A stretch of DNA of 64,000 nt from an uncultured Cytophagales bacterium (GTDB taxonomy: Bacteria; Bacteroidota; Bacteroidia; Cytophagales; Cyclobacteriaceae). Under the pieces are notes generated by a model. That model was not told where the DNA came from, ran no database searches, and saw nothing but the letters and a program-made list of their open reading frames with translations. Numbering within the stretch: the stretch's first letter is position 1; each line of letters starts with the position of its first letter. The DNA is taken from NCBI GenBank assembly GCA_913057175.1, contig CAJXNP010000014.1, forward strand, positions 124,001 to 188,000, written 5' to 3'. Both the position numbers and the translations under genes were made by a program. Shown piece by piece: positions 25,830 to 34,824 of this stretch.

Positions 25830-27266
25830 ATGAAAGAATTAAACAGAGAGACGGTAAGTAACTTTTTAGATGCACCCATCAAAGTCATTCAGTTTGGGGA
25901 AGGAAATTTCCTTCGCGCATTTGTTGATTGGATATTTGATGTGATGAATGAAAAAGGCTTGTTTGAGGGAAAGGTGGCCATGGTTCAGCCCATCGACAAG
26001 GGACTGGGCGAGATGGTCAACAGCCAGGATGGATTGTATCATTTGTTCCTGAATGGATATGAAAAGGGAGAGCTCAAAGAAGAAATCAGGCTGATGAGAG
26101 TAGTTGACGGATGCATAAACCCTTATAGTGAATTTGAAAAATTTCTCGATCTGGCCAGAATGGATTCTACGGATATCATCATTTCCAATACCACCGAGGC
26201 AGGGATTGTATTTGATGAAAATGACAAATTTGAAAATAAACCGGCAAATACATTTCCGGGTAAGCTCACACAGCTGCTTTATGAACGATTCAAAACCAGC
26301 TCAGGAGATACGACTAAGGGATTTACCATTATCCCGTGTGAGCTGATCAACAAGAATGCGGATGCACTGAAAAAATGTGTTCTGCAATTCATTACTCACT
26401 GGAACCTGGGTGAAGATTTTAAAGCCTGGGTTGAAGCTGCCAATACCTTCCACAATACCCTGGTAGACAGAATTGTTCCAGGCTATCCAAAAGAAAATGC
26501 TGATGAATTTAAAGCAAAGATCGGCTATAATGACAAGCTGATGGTTGCGGCAGAGGTATTCCATTTGTGGGTAATTGAAGGTGGGGATGAACTAAATAAG
26601 AAAATACCTTTCCGCGAAAGCGGCCTGAATGTGCAATTGGTGGATGATATTACCCCCTATCGCGACAGGAAAGTCAAAATATTAAATGGTTCCCATACGG
26701 GAATGGTTCCGATGTCGTACCTCTACGGCAATCGAACAGTACAGGAAACTGTTGAAGATCCATTTACCAAAAAATTTGTTGAGGGCCAGGTGTTTCAAGA
26801 GATCCTTCCGTCGGTCAACCAGCCATACGATGAAAAAAAACAATTTGCAGAAGATGTAATCGAGCGGTTCAGAAATCCAAGTATCAAGCACTTGTTAGCC
26901 AGCATTGCACTGAATTCCGTATCTAAATATAAAGTCCGGGACCTGCCATCGTTTATGCATTATTATCTGAAAAATAACGAGATTCCGAAGCACCTTGCAT
27001 TTTCACTGTCTGCGCTGATCAGGTTTTACAAAGGTGAGTGGGAAGGTAGAGAGTTGCCAGTCAATGATAATGATGATATTGTGCAATTCATGAAGGAAGC
27101 ATGGTCAACAGGAGATTATCAGCGGGTTGCAGAAAAGGTTCTGAGAAACAGCACTTTTTGGGATCAGGATTTAACAAAAATTAATGGACTAACGGAGATC
27201 ATTGCTTCTAACCTGAAGAATATTGATGAAATAGGGATTGAAGAGGCATTTGGAAGAATTAATTGA
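25830..27266 (+). CDS. uxaB: Tagaturonate reductase (altronate oxidoreductase)
   Basis: A 478-residue polyol/mannitol dehydrogenase-family enzyme. The ATG at 25830 is preferred to a TTG at 25812. The Rossmann start V-I-Q-F-G-E-G-N-F-L-R-A-F near residue 15-27 is typical of UxaB, and the catalytic K-x4-N-x2-H pattern occurs as K-V-K-I-L-N-G-S-H. It reduces D-tagaturonate to D-altronate with NADH. Fructuronate reductase (UxuB) is a close relative, but the N-terminal motif and the adjacent uxaA favour UxaB. It is followed after 18 bases by uxaA. Confidence 0.92.
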   Translation: MKELNRETVSNFLDAPIKVIQFGEGNFLRAFVDWIFDVMNEKGLFEGKVAMVQPIDKGLGEMVNSQDGLYHLFLNGYEKGELKEEIRLMRVVDGCINPYSEFEKFLDLARMDSTDIIISNTTEAGIVFDENDKFENKPANTFPGKLTQLLYERFKTSSGDTTKGFTIIPCELINKNADALKKCVLQFITHWNLGEDFKAWVEAANTFHNTLVDRIVPGYPKENADEFKAKIGYNDKLMVAAEVFHLWVIEGGDELNKKIPFRESGLNVQLVDDITPYRDRKVKILNGSHTGMVPMSYLYGNRTVQETVEDPFTKKFVEGQVFQEILPSVNQPYDEKKQFAEDVIERFRNPSIKHLLASIALNSVSKYKVRDLPSFMHYYLKNNEIPKHLAFSLSALIRFYKGEWEGRELPVNDNDDIVQFMKEAWSTGDYQRVAEKVLRNSTFWDQDLTKINGLTEIIASNLKNIDEIGIEEAFGRIN

Positions 27267-27284
27267 TTTAAAGGAGATTTAAAT

Positions 27285-28940
27285 ATGAAACAGCGGGCAA
27301 TAATCATTCATCCAAACGACGACCTGGTCGTAGCATTGGATAATCTGAAGAAAGGTGAAGAAATAGAAATAGAAGGGAAGATAATTACTCTGAAAGAAGA
27401 TATTCAGCAAAAGCACAAGTTTGCCAGGCAGGATTTCAGGCACGGTGACAAGGTTCACATGTATGGGGTGATCGTTGGGAAAACCATGACTGAAATTCCA
27501 GCAGGAGTTCCTATTACCGTAAACAATGTAGAACACGATACTGCCGAGAGTATAGACCTTTCCTTGCGAAATACCGAATGGCCCAAGCCTGATGTGTCGA
27601 AGTGGAAAGACAAAACATTCATGGGCTATCACCGTGGCGATGGACAGGTAGGTACACAAAATGTCTGGATCGTCGTTCCGCTGGTGTTCTGCGAAAACAG
27701 AAATATCCAGAAGCTGAAAGAGATCTTTAGCAAAGGTTTGGGCTATACCGGTAAATCAGAATATGAGATCAATCTCAACAACCTGGTGGAAAAATATCAA
27801 CAAGGCGCCAGTGAATCCGAACTATACGACACGGATGTTATTGTCCAAAAAGAGGAAATTATCGAGAACCGTATTTTTAAGAATGTTGATGGAATAAAAT
27901 TCATGGTCCACGACAGCGGTTGTGGAGGAACGCGCCAGGATGCCCAGGTATTGTGCAATTTGTTGGCGGGATACATCAACAATCCAAACGTTGCAGGAGC
28001 AACAATTCTGAGTCTTGGATGCCAGAATGCACAAATCGAAATGCTTAAGGAAACCATAAAAAAAATCTCGCCAAATTCGGATAAGCCTGTTTTCTATCTC
28101 GAACAGCAACAATACAAAACTGAACAGGCATTGATCAGTGAGGCAACGAAAAAGACCTTTGCCGGACTTGCTTATGCCAATCAATTCATTCGAAAACCAG
28201 CTCCGCTAAGCAAAATTACCCTTGGCCTGGAATGCGGTGGATCGGATGGATTTTCAGGTATCAGTGCCAATCCCGTTTTGGGTTATGCTTCTGATATGTT
28301 GACCATGCTGGGAGGAACACCGGTTCTTTCCGAATTCCCTGAGCTTAACGGTGTTGAGCAGGAGCTTTCAAGTCGTTGTGTCAATGAAGATGAGGCAAAA
28401 AGGTTTGTCGACCTGATGCGCGCATACAATAAAATTGCTATAGATGCTGGAAGTGGCTTTTCGGCTAACCCATCTCCCGGAAATATCAAGGATGGTTTGA
28501 TCACCGATGCAATGAAATCTGCTGGAGCAGCGAAAAAAGGTGGAACCTCACCAGTTGTCAAGGTGCTGGATTATGCTGAGCAGGCCAAACCCGGAGGTTT
28601 GAATTTACTTTGCACACCTGGCAATGACGTAGAATCTACTACCGGCCTTGCTGGTTCCGGGGCTAACGTAATTGTGTTTACGACCGGATTGGGGACGCCA
28701 ACCGGTAATCCCGTTGCACCGGTTATCAAGATGTCGAGCAATACCCATCTATACGAAAAAATGCACGACATCATCGACTTTAATGCAGGTACGGTGATAA
28801 CAGGTGAAGACTCAATACAATCGAAAGGAGAAGCGTTGCTTGATTATATTATTAAGGTGGCAAGCGGCGAGGAAATTACAAAGGCCAGCTGGCTCGATCA
28901 GGATGATTTTATTCCCTGGAAAAGGGATATTTCACTGTGA
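27285..28940 (+). CDS. uxaA: Altronate dehydratase
   Basis: A 551-residue protein. Residues ~1-95 form the SAF domain (opening with H-P-N-D-D-L-V-V-A-L) and the rest is the UxaA/GarD core, including V-H-D-S-G-C-G-G-T-R near 205 and L-G-L-E-C-G-G-S-D-G-F-S-G near 310. This is the fused form; in some bacteria the two parts are separate genes. It dehydrates D-altronate to 2-keto-3-deoxygluconate, which feeds KdgK. The start has one of the clearer Shine-Dalgarno sites in the window, AAGGAG at 27271-27276. It is the last gene of the uronate operon. Galactarate dehydratases are related, but gene order supports UxaA. Confidence 0.94.
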   Translation: MKQRAIIIHPNDDLVVALDNLKKGEEIEIEGKIITLKEDIQQKHKFARQDFRHGDKVHMYGVIVGKTMTEIPAGVPITVNNVEHDTAESIDLSLRNTEWPKPDVSKWKDKTFMGYHRGDGQVGTQNVWIVVPLVFCENRNIQKLKEIFSKGLGYTGKSEYEINLNNLVEKYQQGASESELYDTDVIVQKEEIIENRIFKNVDGIKFMVHDSGCGGTRQDAQVLCNLLAGYINNPNVAGATILSLGCQNAQIEMLKETIKKISPNSDKPVFYLEQQQYKTEQALISEATKKTFAGLAYANQFIRKPAPLSKITLGLECGGSDGFSGISANPVLGYASDMLTMLGGTPVLSEFPELNGVEQELSSRCVNEDEAKRFVDLMRAYNKIAIDAGSGFSANPSPGNIKDGLITDAMKSAGAAKKGGTSPVVKVLDYAEQAKPGGLNLLCTPGNDVESTTGLAGSGANVIVFTTGLGTPTGNPVAPVIKMSSNTHLYEKMHDIIDFNAGTVITGEDSIQSKGEALLDYIIKVASGEEITKASWLDQDDFIPWKRDISL

Positions 28941-29047
28941 TTTTTACTGTTTTCTGGATATAAATCCTCAAAAATTTCTGTAAAATAATTCCCATCATTC
29001 GCAATAATTGTTAAATTATAGCAAGGGAGGCCAATTGTAAATTGAGG

Positions 29048-30511
29048 ATGGAAGTTAATGAGGAATTTTATAAAACGCTGATTGAAAACTCACAGGAGCT
29101 AATTTGTTTTCATGAACCCAATGGTAAGTTTCTCTTTTTAAGTCCAAGCATTCAAAAAATAGCAGGTTATAAACCTGAAGAGTTAACAGGTAAAAATCCC
29201 TACGATTATTTTCACCCCTCAGACAGGGATCATATTCAAAACGATGGTCATAATCCGATACTGAGAGGTTCGGAAAAGTCCTTGACAGAATATCGGTTTT
29301 TGACGAAATCCGGCAAATATATTTGGCTGCAGACACTGACCACACCGATTCTAAACAAATCAAATCAAATCGAAAATCTGCTGTCTTCCTCCAGGGAAAT
29401 CAGCAATCTCGTGTATTTAAAGGAAGAATTACTCAGTAAGGAAATATTACTGGAGCAAGCCGGGTTACTATCTGAAGTCGGGGCCTGGGAGCTCGATGCT
29501 AAAACTTTAAACTTAATTCATTCTAATGCATGGTATGCTATTCTTGAGGTTGACAAAGATCAGGAAATGACGCTTAGGGAGTCGTTTGAATTGTTTCCTG
29601 AACAAGCAAAAGAAAAGATAAAAGCCACGGTTGAAGATGCATTGAAAAATGGGAGGGAGTGGGATATGATATTGCCGATCAATACCATGCGGGGGAATAA
29701 ACTTTGGATCCGGTCAGTGGGAAAGGTTAAATTAAAGTATGGGGATGTAGACAAGGTATTTGGGATTATACAAAATGTTACCAATCAGGTCGAAACTCAA
29801 AATAACCTGAAAGCTATGGTCAATAAGCTGACAAAGCAAAAAGATCACCTCGAAGGATTTAACCACATTATTTCACATAATCTTCGAAGCCCGGTTAAGA
29901 ATTTAAATCTTCTGATTTCGCATCTGGAGGGGCTCAATCAGGATGAAGAATGCCAGGTGTTTATTGACCATATAAAAAAGGTGTCTGATTCTATCAATGA
30001 ACAGTTGGATGACCTGGTAGATGTTGTGAGGCTGATACGGGATAAGGATATTGAAATCGAAGAAGTGAAATTAAGGGAAGTGATTACCAAGACAAAGTCC
30101 ATCCTGAATGGACAAATTCATCAGCTGGATCCTGAGATTAAAATAGATCTATCCGAATGGTCAACCATCAAATGGAACAAAATGTATATGGAGAGCGTAA
30201 TTCTCAATTTATTAAGCAACGCCCTTAAATATTCCTCGCCGGAAAGGAGGCCCGAGATACACCTGAAAACATTCGTAGAAGATGACAAGAAGGGTTTTTA
30301 TATGGAAGATAACGGTCTTGGCATTGACCTGAAGAAATATGGTGACAAAGTTTTTAAATTAAACAGGACCTTTCATAAAAACATCAATGGTAAGGGCATG
30401 GGATTGTTCATGACCAAAAAGCAGATCGAATCCATGGGCGGATCTATCACCCTGGAAAGTGAGGAAAATATCGGGACGAAATTTACAGTATTGCTCGAAA
30501 ATGGCCTATGA
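29048..30511 (+). CDS. PAS-domain sensor histidine kinase
   Basis: A 487-residue cytoplasmic kinase. The ATG at 29048 is preferred to a TTG at 29042. Residues ~8-115 form a PAS domain (L-S-P-S-I-Q-K-I-A-G-Y) with a PAC part, and ~140-255 a second, more divergent PAS domain. A coiled coil leads to the H-box I-I-S-H-N-L-R-S-P (His277), typical of Bacteroidota. HATPase_c follows with N-L-L-S-N-A-L-K-Y-S and G-K-G-M-G-L-F. There are no membrane segments, so the signal is probably sensed inside the cell. No response regulator is adjacent, so it is an orphan. Its stop is one base from the end of the convergent gene. Confidence 0.9.
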   Translation: MEVNEEFYKTLIENSQELICFHEPNGKFLFLSPSIQKIAGYKPEELTGKNPYDYFHPSDRDHIQNDGHNPILRGSEKSLTEYRFLTKSGKYIWLQTLTTPILNKSNQIENLLSSSREISNLVYLKEELLSKEILLEQAGLLSEVGAWELDAKTLNLIHSNAWYAILEVDKDQEMTLRESFELFPEQAKEKIKATVEDALKNGREWDMILPINTMRGNKLWIRSVGKVKLKYGDVDKVFGIIQNVTNQVETQNNLKAMVNKLTKQKDHLEGFNHIISHNLRSPVKNLNLLISHLEGLNQDEECQVFIDHIKKVSDSINEQLDDLVDVVRLIRDKDIEIEEVKLREVITKTKSILNGQIHQLDPEIKIDLSEWSTIKWNKMYMESVILNLLSNALKYSSPERRPEIHLKTFVEDDKKGFYMEDNGLGIDLKKYGDKVFKLNRTFHKNINGKGMGLFMTKKQIESMGGSITLESEENIGTKFTVLLENGL

Positions 30512-30512
30512 G

Positions 30513-30722
30513 CTATAAACCTAGCTCTTCCTCAGGAAGCTGCATATCCTTAGCCGTAAATTTAAAAAGCTGCAATATCTCGTTGTATGTCAGTAGCTTT
30601 GTTTCGATGTAATTAATTTCCTTCGAGTCAGCCCAACTTTTTCGTTCACGTATTTCCCGGATGTTTTCGTGGAGACCGATCATCACATTCTGAATGAATT
30701 CGGTTAATTGTTCTTTCGTCAT
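30513..30722 (-). CDS. Small hypothetical protein
   Basis: A 69-residue, helix-rich, charged protein (many E, K and R; W-A-D-S-K-E-I-N-Y region) with no signal peptide. The ATG at 30722 is chosen; a start at 30791 would add 23 residues with an aromatic, hydrophobic look and is less likely. It ends almost touching the convergent kinase gene. Family not recognised and function unknown. Confidence 0.5.
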   Translation of the reverse strand: MTKEQLTEFIQNVMIGLHENIREIRERKSWADSKEINYIETKLLTYNEILQLFKFTAKDMQLPEEELGL

Positions 30723-30849
30723 TTTGGTAAGAGTTTTCGTCCAATTGTAAAAAAGTAAAAACGTGTAATTCCCAATCAGGTTTTCATACAAAGCAAAGTT
30801 TAATTTACTAAAAATTAATGAGAGATGTTTTTAAGTAGCTATTATAAAT

Positions 30850-31590
30850 TCATGTTGCATTTTCTACGCGTATGATACTGATATCATCGTACGGAAGTAA
30901 GCCTTCATCCACTTTGTAGGATTTGATTAAGTGCTGCAAAGTATCAGGGCCCTGAATTTTTGAGGTTAGCAATTCCCTGACCGGGTCTCTGTTCTTTTTC
31001 GACATTCTCGAATAATTAAAGAAGCTGCCAATCCCATCCGTAGATATTGCAATCCTCTCAATTTTGTTTTCATGAAAGATCCGGACATTGTGCTCAAACC
31101 ATTCTTCAAATCCGGTGTGAAGGTGATAGGTCAGGTAATCCGGCCGGTTTTGCTGATCGAGGTAGGTTATCTCATCATTAAAAGATACATATCCGTCCCC
31201 GCTGGTTAAGACCCAGGCATCTTTTGTTTTTTGATCATAAACCAAGAGAATAATTGTAGATAAAAATTCCGTGTAGTCAAGCAGTAAATAGCTGTAAATA
31301 CGTGCCAGATCGTCAAAGAGAGACTTGGCAAAGTGTTTTCCAATACCTGGAACGGATAACAGGTCCGAATCATTTTCGGGATCGGATTGCGGCAAATTGG
31401 GTAAGCTTTGGACAATCTTTTGGAGGACTTTGCCCATCAGGGTGGATGGGAAATGACTATCCTTGCCGGAAGAGCACCCGTCCATTACAGCTGCTACAAC
31501 CCGGTTTTGATCAAGATGTTCGTAATAAAGAAAATCTTCACAAAAAATGGGGTGGCTTTCACCTTTTTGAAGGACAGAATAGATCTGCAT
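30850..31590 (-). CDS. PP2C-like (PPM) serine/threonine phosphatase domain protein
   Basis: A 246-residue protein with the PPM metal-site motifs in order: C-E-D-F near residue 18, A-V-M-D-G-C-S-S-G near 34-42, S-G-D-G-Y-V in the middle, S-T-D-G-I-G-S-F around 180, and D-D-I-S-I-I-R-V at the end. The aspartates of these motifs bind the Mn2+ or Mg2+ pair in family members. Such stand-alone phosphatases act on serine/threonine phosphates or in partner-switching. No kinase or anti-sigma partner is adjacent. The activity call is good; the target is unknown. Confidence 0.82.
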   Translation of the reverse strand: MQIYSVLQKGESHPIFCEDFLYYEHLDQNRVVAAVMDGCSSGKDSHFPSTLMGKVLQKIVQSLPNLPQSDPENDSDLLSVPGIGKHFAKSLFDDLARIYSYLLLDYTEFLSTIILLVYDQKTKDAWVLTSGDGYVSFNDEITYLDQQNRPDYLTYHLHTGFEEWFEHNVRIFHENKIERIAISTDGIGSFFNYSRMSKKNRDPVRELLTSKIQGPDTLQHLIKSYKVDEGLLPYDDISIIRVENAT

Positions 31591-31710
31591 GGCATCTTAC
31601 ATTTCGGTAGATTGAAATTCCGGTATTGGAATTTAATTAATTGTTGGGTCAGAAAGTAGAGGATAACGGATTTTAAAGTAATTCAATTAGAATTTAGAAG
31701 TGTCGAGTAG

Positions 31711-31740
31711 GAGGTTTGTCGGGGGACAAACCTCGGTTTT
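31711..31740 (+). repeat. Perfect 10-bp hairpin with GGGG loop and short T-run
   Basis: GAGGTTTGTC (31711-31720) pairs perfectly with GACAAACCTC (31725-31734), followed by GGTTTT. It resembles a terminator, but it lies between two divergently facing genes and follows no plus-strand gene. A dispersed palindromic repeat is an alternative. Confidence 0.6.
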
Positions 31741-31819
31741 AAAAGTCCAGAATTCAGGAAGGTTTTGTTATGCTATTTATCGACTCACGTTAACTTAGTG
31801 GGATTAAAAGAAAGAAATT

Positions 31820-32213
31820 TTGAAAGACATACAAGAACGTAAGGATATTGAGCTTCTGGTTGATGAGTTTTACAAGAAAGTCCTGAAAGATGATGTTATC
31901 GGCCATTTTTTCACTGAGGTTGTTCAACTGGATTGGGAGAAACACATTCCCATCATGTATGACTTCTGGGAAACAACCTTGTTGGGGAATATAAAATACA
32001 AGGGAAACCCTATGGTCAAGCACATCGAGCTGAGTAAAGGTGGAATCTCTTGAAGCCATACACTTCGGCCGGTGGCTAAAGCGATGGAAGGCAACCATTT
32101 CGGAACATTTCAGTGGAATGAAAGCGGAGAAAGCCATCGTCCGGGCTACCCAGATTGCAGGATTAATGAAAGTGAAGATTGGGCAGTATGGGGATTTGAA
32201 ACATAATAATTAG
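31820..32213 (+). pseudogene. Truncated haemoglobin (group III type), frameshifted
   Basis: A TTG-initiated frame encodes 77 residues with group III truncated-globin features: V-D-E-F-Y-K-K-V near the start, D-W-E-K-H-I-P-I-M-Y-D-F-W, and a K-H-I-E-L segment with the expected proximal histidine. It then stops at 32051-32053. The remaining globin sequence continues in the +1 frame from the bases just before that stop, beginning L-E-A-I-H-F-G-R-W-L and running to a TAG at 32211-32213. A single-base change near 32040-32053 would restore one ~130-residue protein. This is either a recent inactivation or a sequencing error. Family members handle O2, NO or sulfide. Confidence 0.75.
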
Positions 32214-32405
32214 CCACGGCTTACTATATTGAGAACTTTAAGTGAAAATATGTAAAGCAATTTTTGACTAACCAAAAATGTTTACTACTAATTATGCGAT
32301 CATATTCCTCATAAAAATCAATAAAAATAGCTGTAGGAATAATTATTGTCATAGACCTATGCAGTTTAGCAAAACGTTGTACACCATTTAAACTGATTTT
32401 TTGAA

Positions 32406-32969
32406 ATGAAATATTTCTATTTTTTGATATTTATTTTTACTCTATTGTCATGCTTTGCTGATAGATATAAACTTGACAAAGAAGAAATTGAATTTAATCC
32501 ATATCAAATTGGTGACAAAATTGTTTTTGAATCTAATTTGAATGAAATTGACACATTTTTCATTTCAAATATTGACCTGGTTTTTAATGATGGCATAGGT
32601 ATCACTGAATATAAACAGGTATTGAGGATTTCTGAAGGAAAAGCCCCCAAAGAAGGAGATATTTTTGATCATCGGACATTTCTTTTAAAAGTACGATCTG
32701 GCGGATCTAAAGAACCAACTATTGTCGAATTCAGAAATTTCGATGGCAAAAAAATATATTTAAAAGAATTATTATCTAGTCCTAAAAAACGATTTGTTAC
32801 CAGCTTCGGCACATATAATGACGTAATAGAAATAAATGGTAGATCTGACGAAAAAATTGAGTCTTTAATTTATAAATTTCAATGGAGTCTGAAAAATGGA
32901 ATAATTCAGTTTGAAAAAGGTGATTCCTCAATTTGGACTTTAAAGAAATTTTTAAGACCGGACAAATAA
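32406..32969 (+). CDS. Hypothetical lipoprotein
   Basis: A 187-residue protein with a lipoprotein signal peptide (hydrophobic residues 4-15, lipobox L-L-S-C with Cys16). The mature part is rich in lysine, aromatic residues and strand-like segments (K-I-V-F-E-S-N near 35-41), suggesting a beta fold, but no family is recognised. AT content is higher than in the metabolic operons nearby. The gene stands alone between the frameshifted globin and a 539-base gap. Function unknown. Confidence 0.6.
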   Translation: MKYFYFLIFIFTLLSCFADRYKLDKEEIEFNPYQIGDKIVFESNLNEIDTFFISNIDLVFNDGIGITEYKQVLRISEGKAPKEGDIFDHRTFLLKVRSGGSKEPTIVEFRNFDGKKIYLKELLSSPKKRFVTSFGTYNDVIEINGRSDEKIESLIYKFQWSLKNGIIQFEKGDSSIWTLKKFLRPDK

Positions 32970-33352
32970 AAATTAGGTGTACATCTTATTATAAAAATAG
33001 ATGCCAAATTTCCAGTTTCTTCGCGTTGTAAAAGTCCCCGGTAGAGCACCTATCCACCCACCGGCGTAGTCGTAATATTTATTGATCGTGTTGGGGATGA
33101 AGTTAAGAGCTTCATTTCTCCAAACCCAAGTTTAACGCCTAATTGCTCTTCCCTTAAAAACAGACTTATTATACAAGTAATTATTTATATAATGTATCCA
33201 ATAAAAAATTGCATTCATAGAAGATTTCATTTCTTTTTTCATCGGCAATTTTAAATGATTCGACGGCAATAATTTTCGGTATATCAAAAAGAAAAATCCC
33301 GTGTTTTGGTTTTGACTATGTTTGGTGGACGTGAGAGAAATTATCGCTCATT
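32970..33352. other. AT-rich gap with possible minus-strand gene remnants
   Basis: No intact gene is visible. On the minus strand a protein-like frame of about 50 codons (32973-33131; contains G-G-W-I-G-A-L-P-G) ends in a stop but has no start. A second short frame in the region 33187-33315 includes I-A-V-E-S-F-K-I-A-D. They could be leftovers of one decayed gene. I do not recognise the source. Confidence 0.35.
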
Positions 33353-33527
33353 TTTAACCCAAATTTGTTATTAGAACTTAGTGATGAGAGTATAATTCAC
33401 AATAAATCAGGAAGTTTTAGGAAGAAAGCATAGCATCGCTATGCTGAGTGAGAAAAACGAAACGAAGTGACTGATTTGAAGTGAATTAAGCTCGGAATAG
33501 ATTTTCTAATGACAATTTTGGGTTTAA
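33353..33527. mobile_element. 175-bp imperfect palindromic element (MITE-like)
   Basis: The outer arms 33353-33376 and 33504-33527 are inverted copies matching at 21 of 24 positions. Nested inside are TAATTCAC (33393-33400) with GTGAATTA (33481-33488), AAATCAG (33404-33410) with CTGATTT (33471-33477), and a central hairpin GCATAGC-ATC-GCTATGC (33428-33444). It has no coding capacity. The structure fits a non-autonomous, transposase-mobilised palindromic repeat. No transposase gene or clear target-site duplication was identified. Confidence 0.65.
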
Positions 33528-34102
33528 TTATTAACCATATTTTTTTAAGACTTTTTAGGAAAACCATTTTCAATTCTCATTACCTGCAAAAGGTATTTGC
33601 ATGGGTAATACTGTTCTTTTCTTTATCAATTTCAGGATGTGACCTTTTACCTGAAGAAGAGGAAGAAGATACTGAAAGTTCTACGATGTTTTATAGTGTA
33701 AGTGGCAACACATTAACTGTCAATTGTACTTATGATTACCTGGGAGGCTGTGAAAGCTACGGCACATCTTCTCTCGGACATTATTCCAACTGGTCGGATT
33801 GCCATTCGGATATGAACAATGTGCTGGATACCTGGAAAAATACTGGTCAGGTAAAAGCAGGGCCAAACTCCGATGGAGGAGGTTACAACAATGGTGGAGG
33901 CGGAACGGGAAATTGTGATGCCAGCGGCTACAATGGCCCCGATTTCAACATCCAGGTAGATGCGCAATGCAAAGCCGCTTACTATTACGATTGTATTGGA
34001 AATAATGAAGGAAGAGATGCTTCGTGTACCCTTTATTATGATTATGGAAACTCCGTCTGGACCGGATCGGGATCACTGCCGACATGTCCTTATTGTAATT
34101 GA
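33509..34102 (+). CDS. Lipoprotein with C-terminal six-cysteine C-P-Y-C module
   Basis: A 197-residue protein. The first in-frame ATG (33509) lies inside the right arm of the palindromic element and gives an unusually long N-terminus before the lipobox I-S-G-C, so the true start is uncertain. After the lipid Cys comes an acidic run (five glutamates), a Cys- and Ser-rich middle, a Gly-rich linker (G-G-G-Y-N-N-G-G-G-G), and a 63-residue C-terminal module with six cysteines ending C-P-Y-C-N. The same module ends the lipoprotein at 38234-38773 (35 of 63 residues identical, no gaps, all six Cys shared). No known family recognised; the cysteines suggest disulfides or metal binding at the cell surface. 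Confidence 0.7.
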   Translation: MTILGLIINHIFLRLFRKTIFNSHYLQKVFAWVILFFSLSISGCDLLPEEEEEDTESSTMFYSVSGNTLTVNCTYDYLGGCESYGTSSLGHYSNWSDCHSDMNNVLDTWKNTGQVKAGPNSDGGGYNNGGGGTGNCDASGYNGPDFNIQVDAQCKAAYYYDCIGNNEGRDASCTLYYDYGNSVWTGSGSLPTCPYCN

Positions 34103-34206
34103 TTACAGTTGTTAGTTGCTTTTCCAATTCTTGCTCAGCTTGATTTGACACGGATTGGAAAAGTTTTTTTGCACTGATTCTAATTGAACAATAATTACTT
34201 TATCCG

Positions 34207-34824
34207 TTAATACTCAATCACTCCTGCCGCCAGGCACTTTACGACCAACTCGGTCGTATTGCTACATTCCAGTTTTTGCAGCATGTTTTTTCTATGGGTT
34301 CGTACTGTGTGGAATGAAACGTGCAATTCATCGGCGATTTTCTCAGCATTCATCCCCTTTGCCAGGAGGTTGGCAATCTCGATCTCCCGGGTAGTCAGAT
34401 CGAAATTTTTAGCATCAAGGACACGATTGGGGGGGAATTGCTTTTCGAAGTTAGTAATCGCCAGGTTCAGGGTAATCAATAGCTGGTCATTGTTAAAGGG
34501 TTTTGTCACGTAGGCATAGGGGTGGGTTAATTCTGCCCTTTTTAGCGTAGTGATGTCGCTATATGCTGTCAGGTAAACAACCGGCACACGCTCCTGTACC
34601 GCATCCCTGACAAAATCTATCCCATCTGTTTCTGCATTCAGGTTTATGTCGCTGATGACTGCATCAAAACGATGCTCCTCAAATAACACTTTTGCTTTTT
34701 CCGGTTTGGTAGCCAGATGAGCTTCATAACCGTTATGTTGAAGATGCAATTGAATGCTATTTGCAATTAAAACTTCATCTTCCAGTATGAGCACTTTTTT
34801 CTTCATGGGTTTTTCCATTCTCAT
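34207..34824 (-). CDS. LuxR/NarL-type response regulator
   Basis: A 205-residue regulator. The receiver domain has the acidic pocket E-D-E near residue 15-17, phospho-acceptor Asp59 (I-S-D-I-N), the switch Thr in Y-L-T-A-Y, and Lys in V-T-K-P-F. A LuxR-type HTH fills about residues 140-200 (L-T-T-R-E-I-E-I-A-N-L-L). Its start codon overlaps the stop of the upstream sensor kinase (ATGA), so the two are translationally coupled and are a cognate pair. It lies between two genes for lipoproteins with the C-P-Y-C module; whether those are its targets is unknown. Confidence 0.9.
   Translation of the reverse strand: MRMEKPMKKKVLILEDEVLIANSIQLHLQHNGYEAHLATKPEKAKVLFEEHRFDAVISDINLNAETDGIDFVRDAVQERVPVVYLTAYSDITTLKRAELTHPYAYVTKPFNNDQLLITLNLAITNFEKQFPPNRVLDAKNFDLTTREIEIANLLAKGMNAEKIADELHVSFHTVRTHRKNMLQKLECSNTTELVVKCLAAGVIEY

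Noticed and set aside
31711-31740. Hairpin as a normal rho-independent terminator
   Set aside because: No plus-strand gene ends upstream of it and the minus-strand gene starts there, so a standard terminator role is unlikely; kept only as a repeat.
31790-32137. A 115-codon minus-strand frame across the globin remnant
   Set aside because: The plus strand shows recognisable globin sequence in two frames; the antisense translation has no recognisable features.
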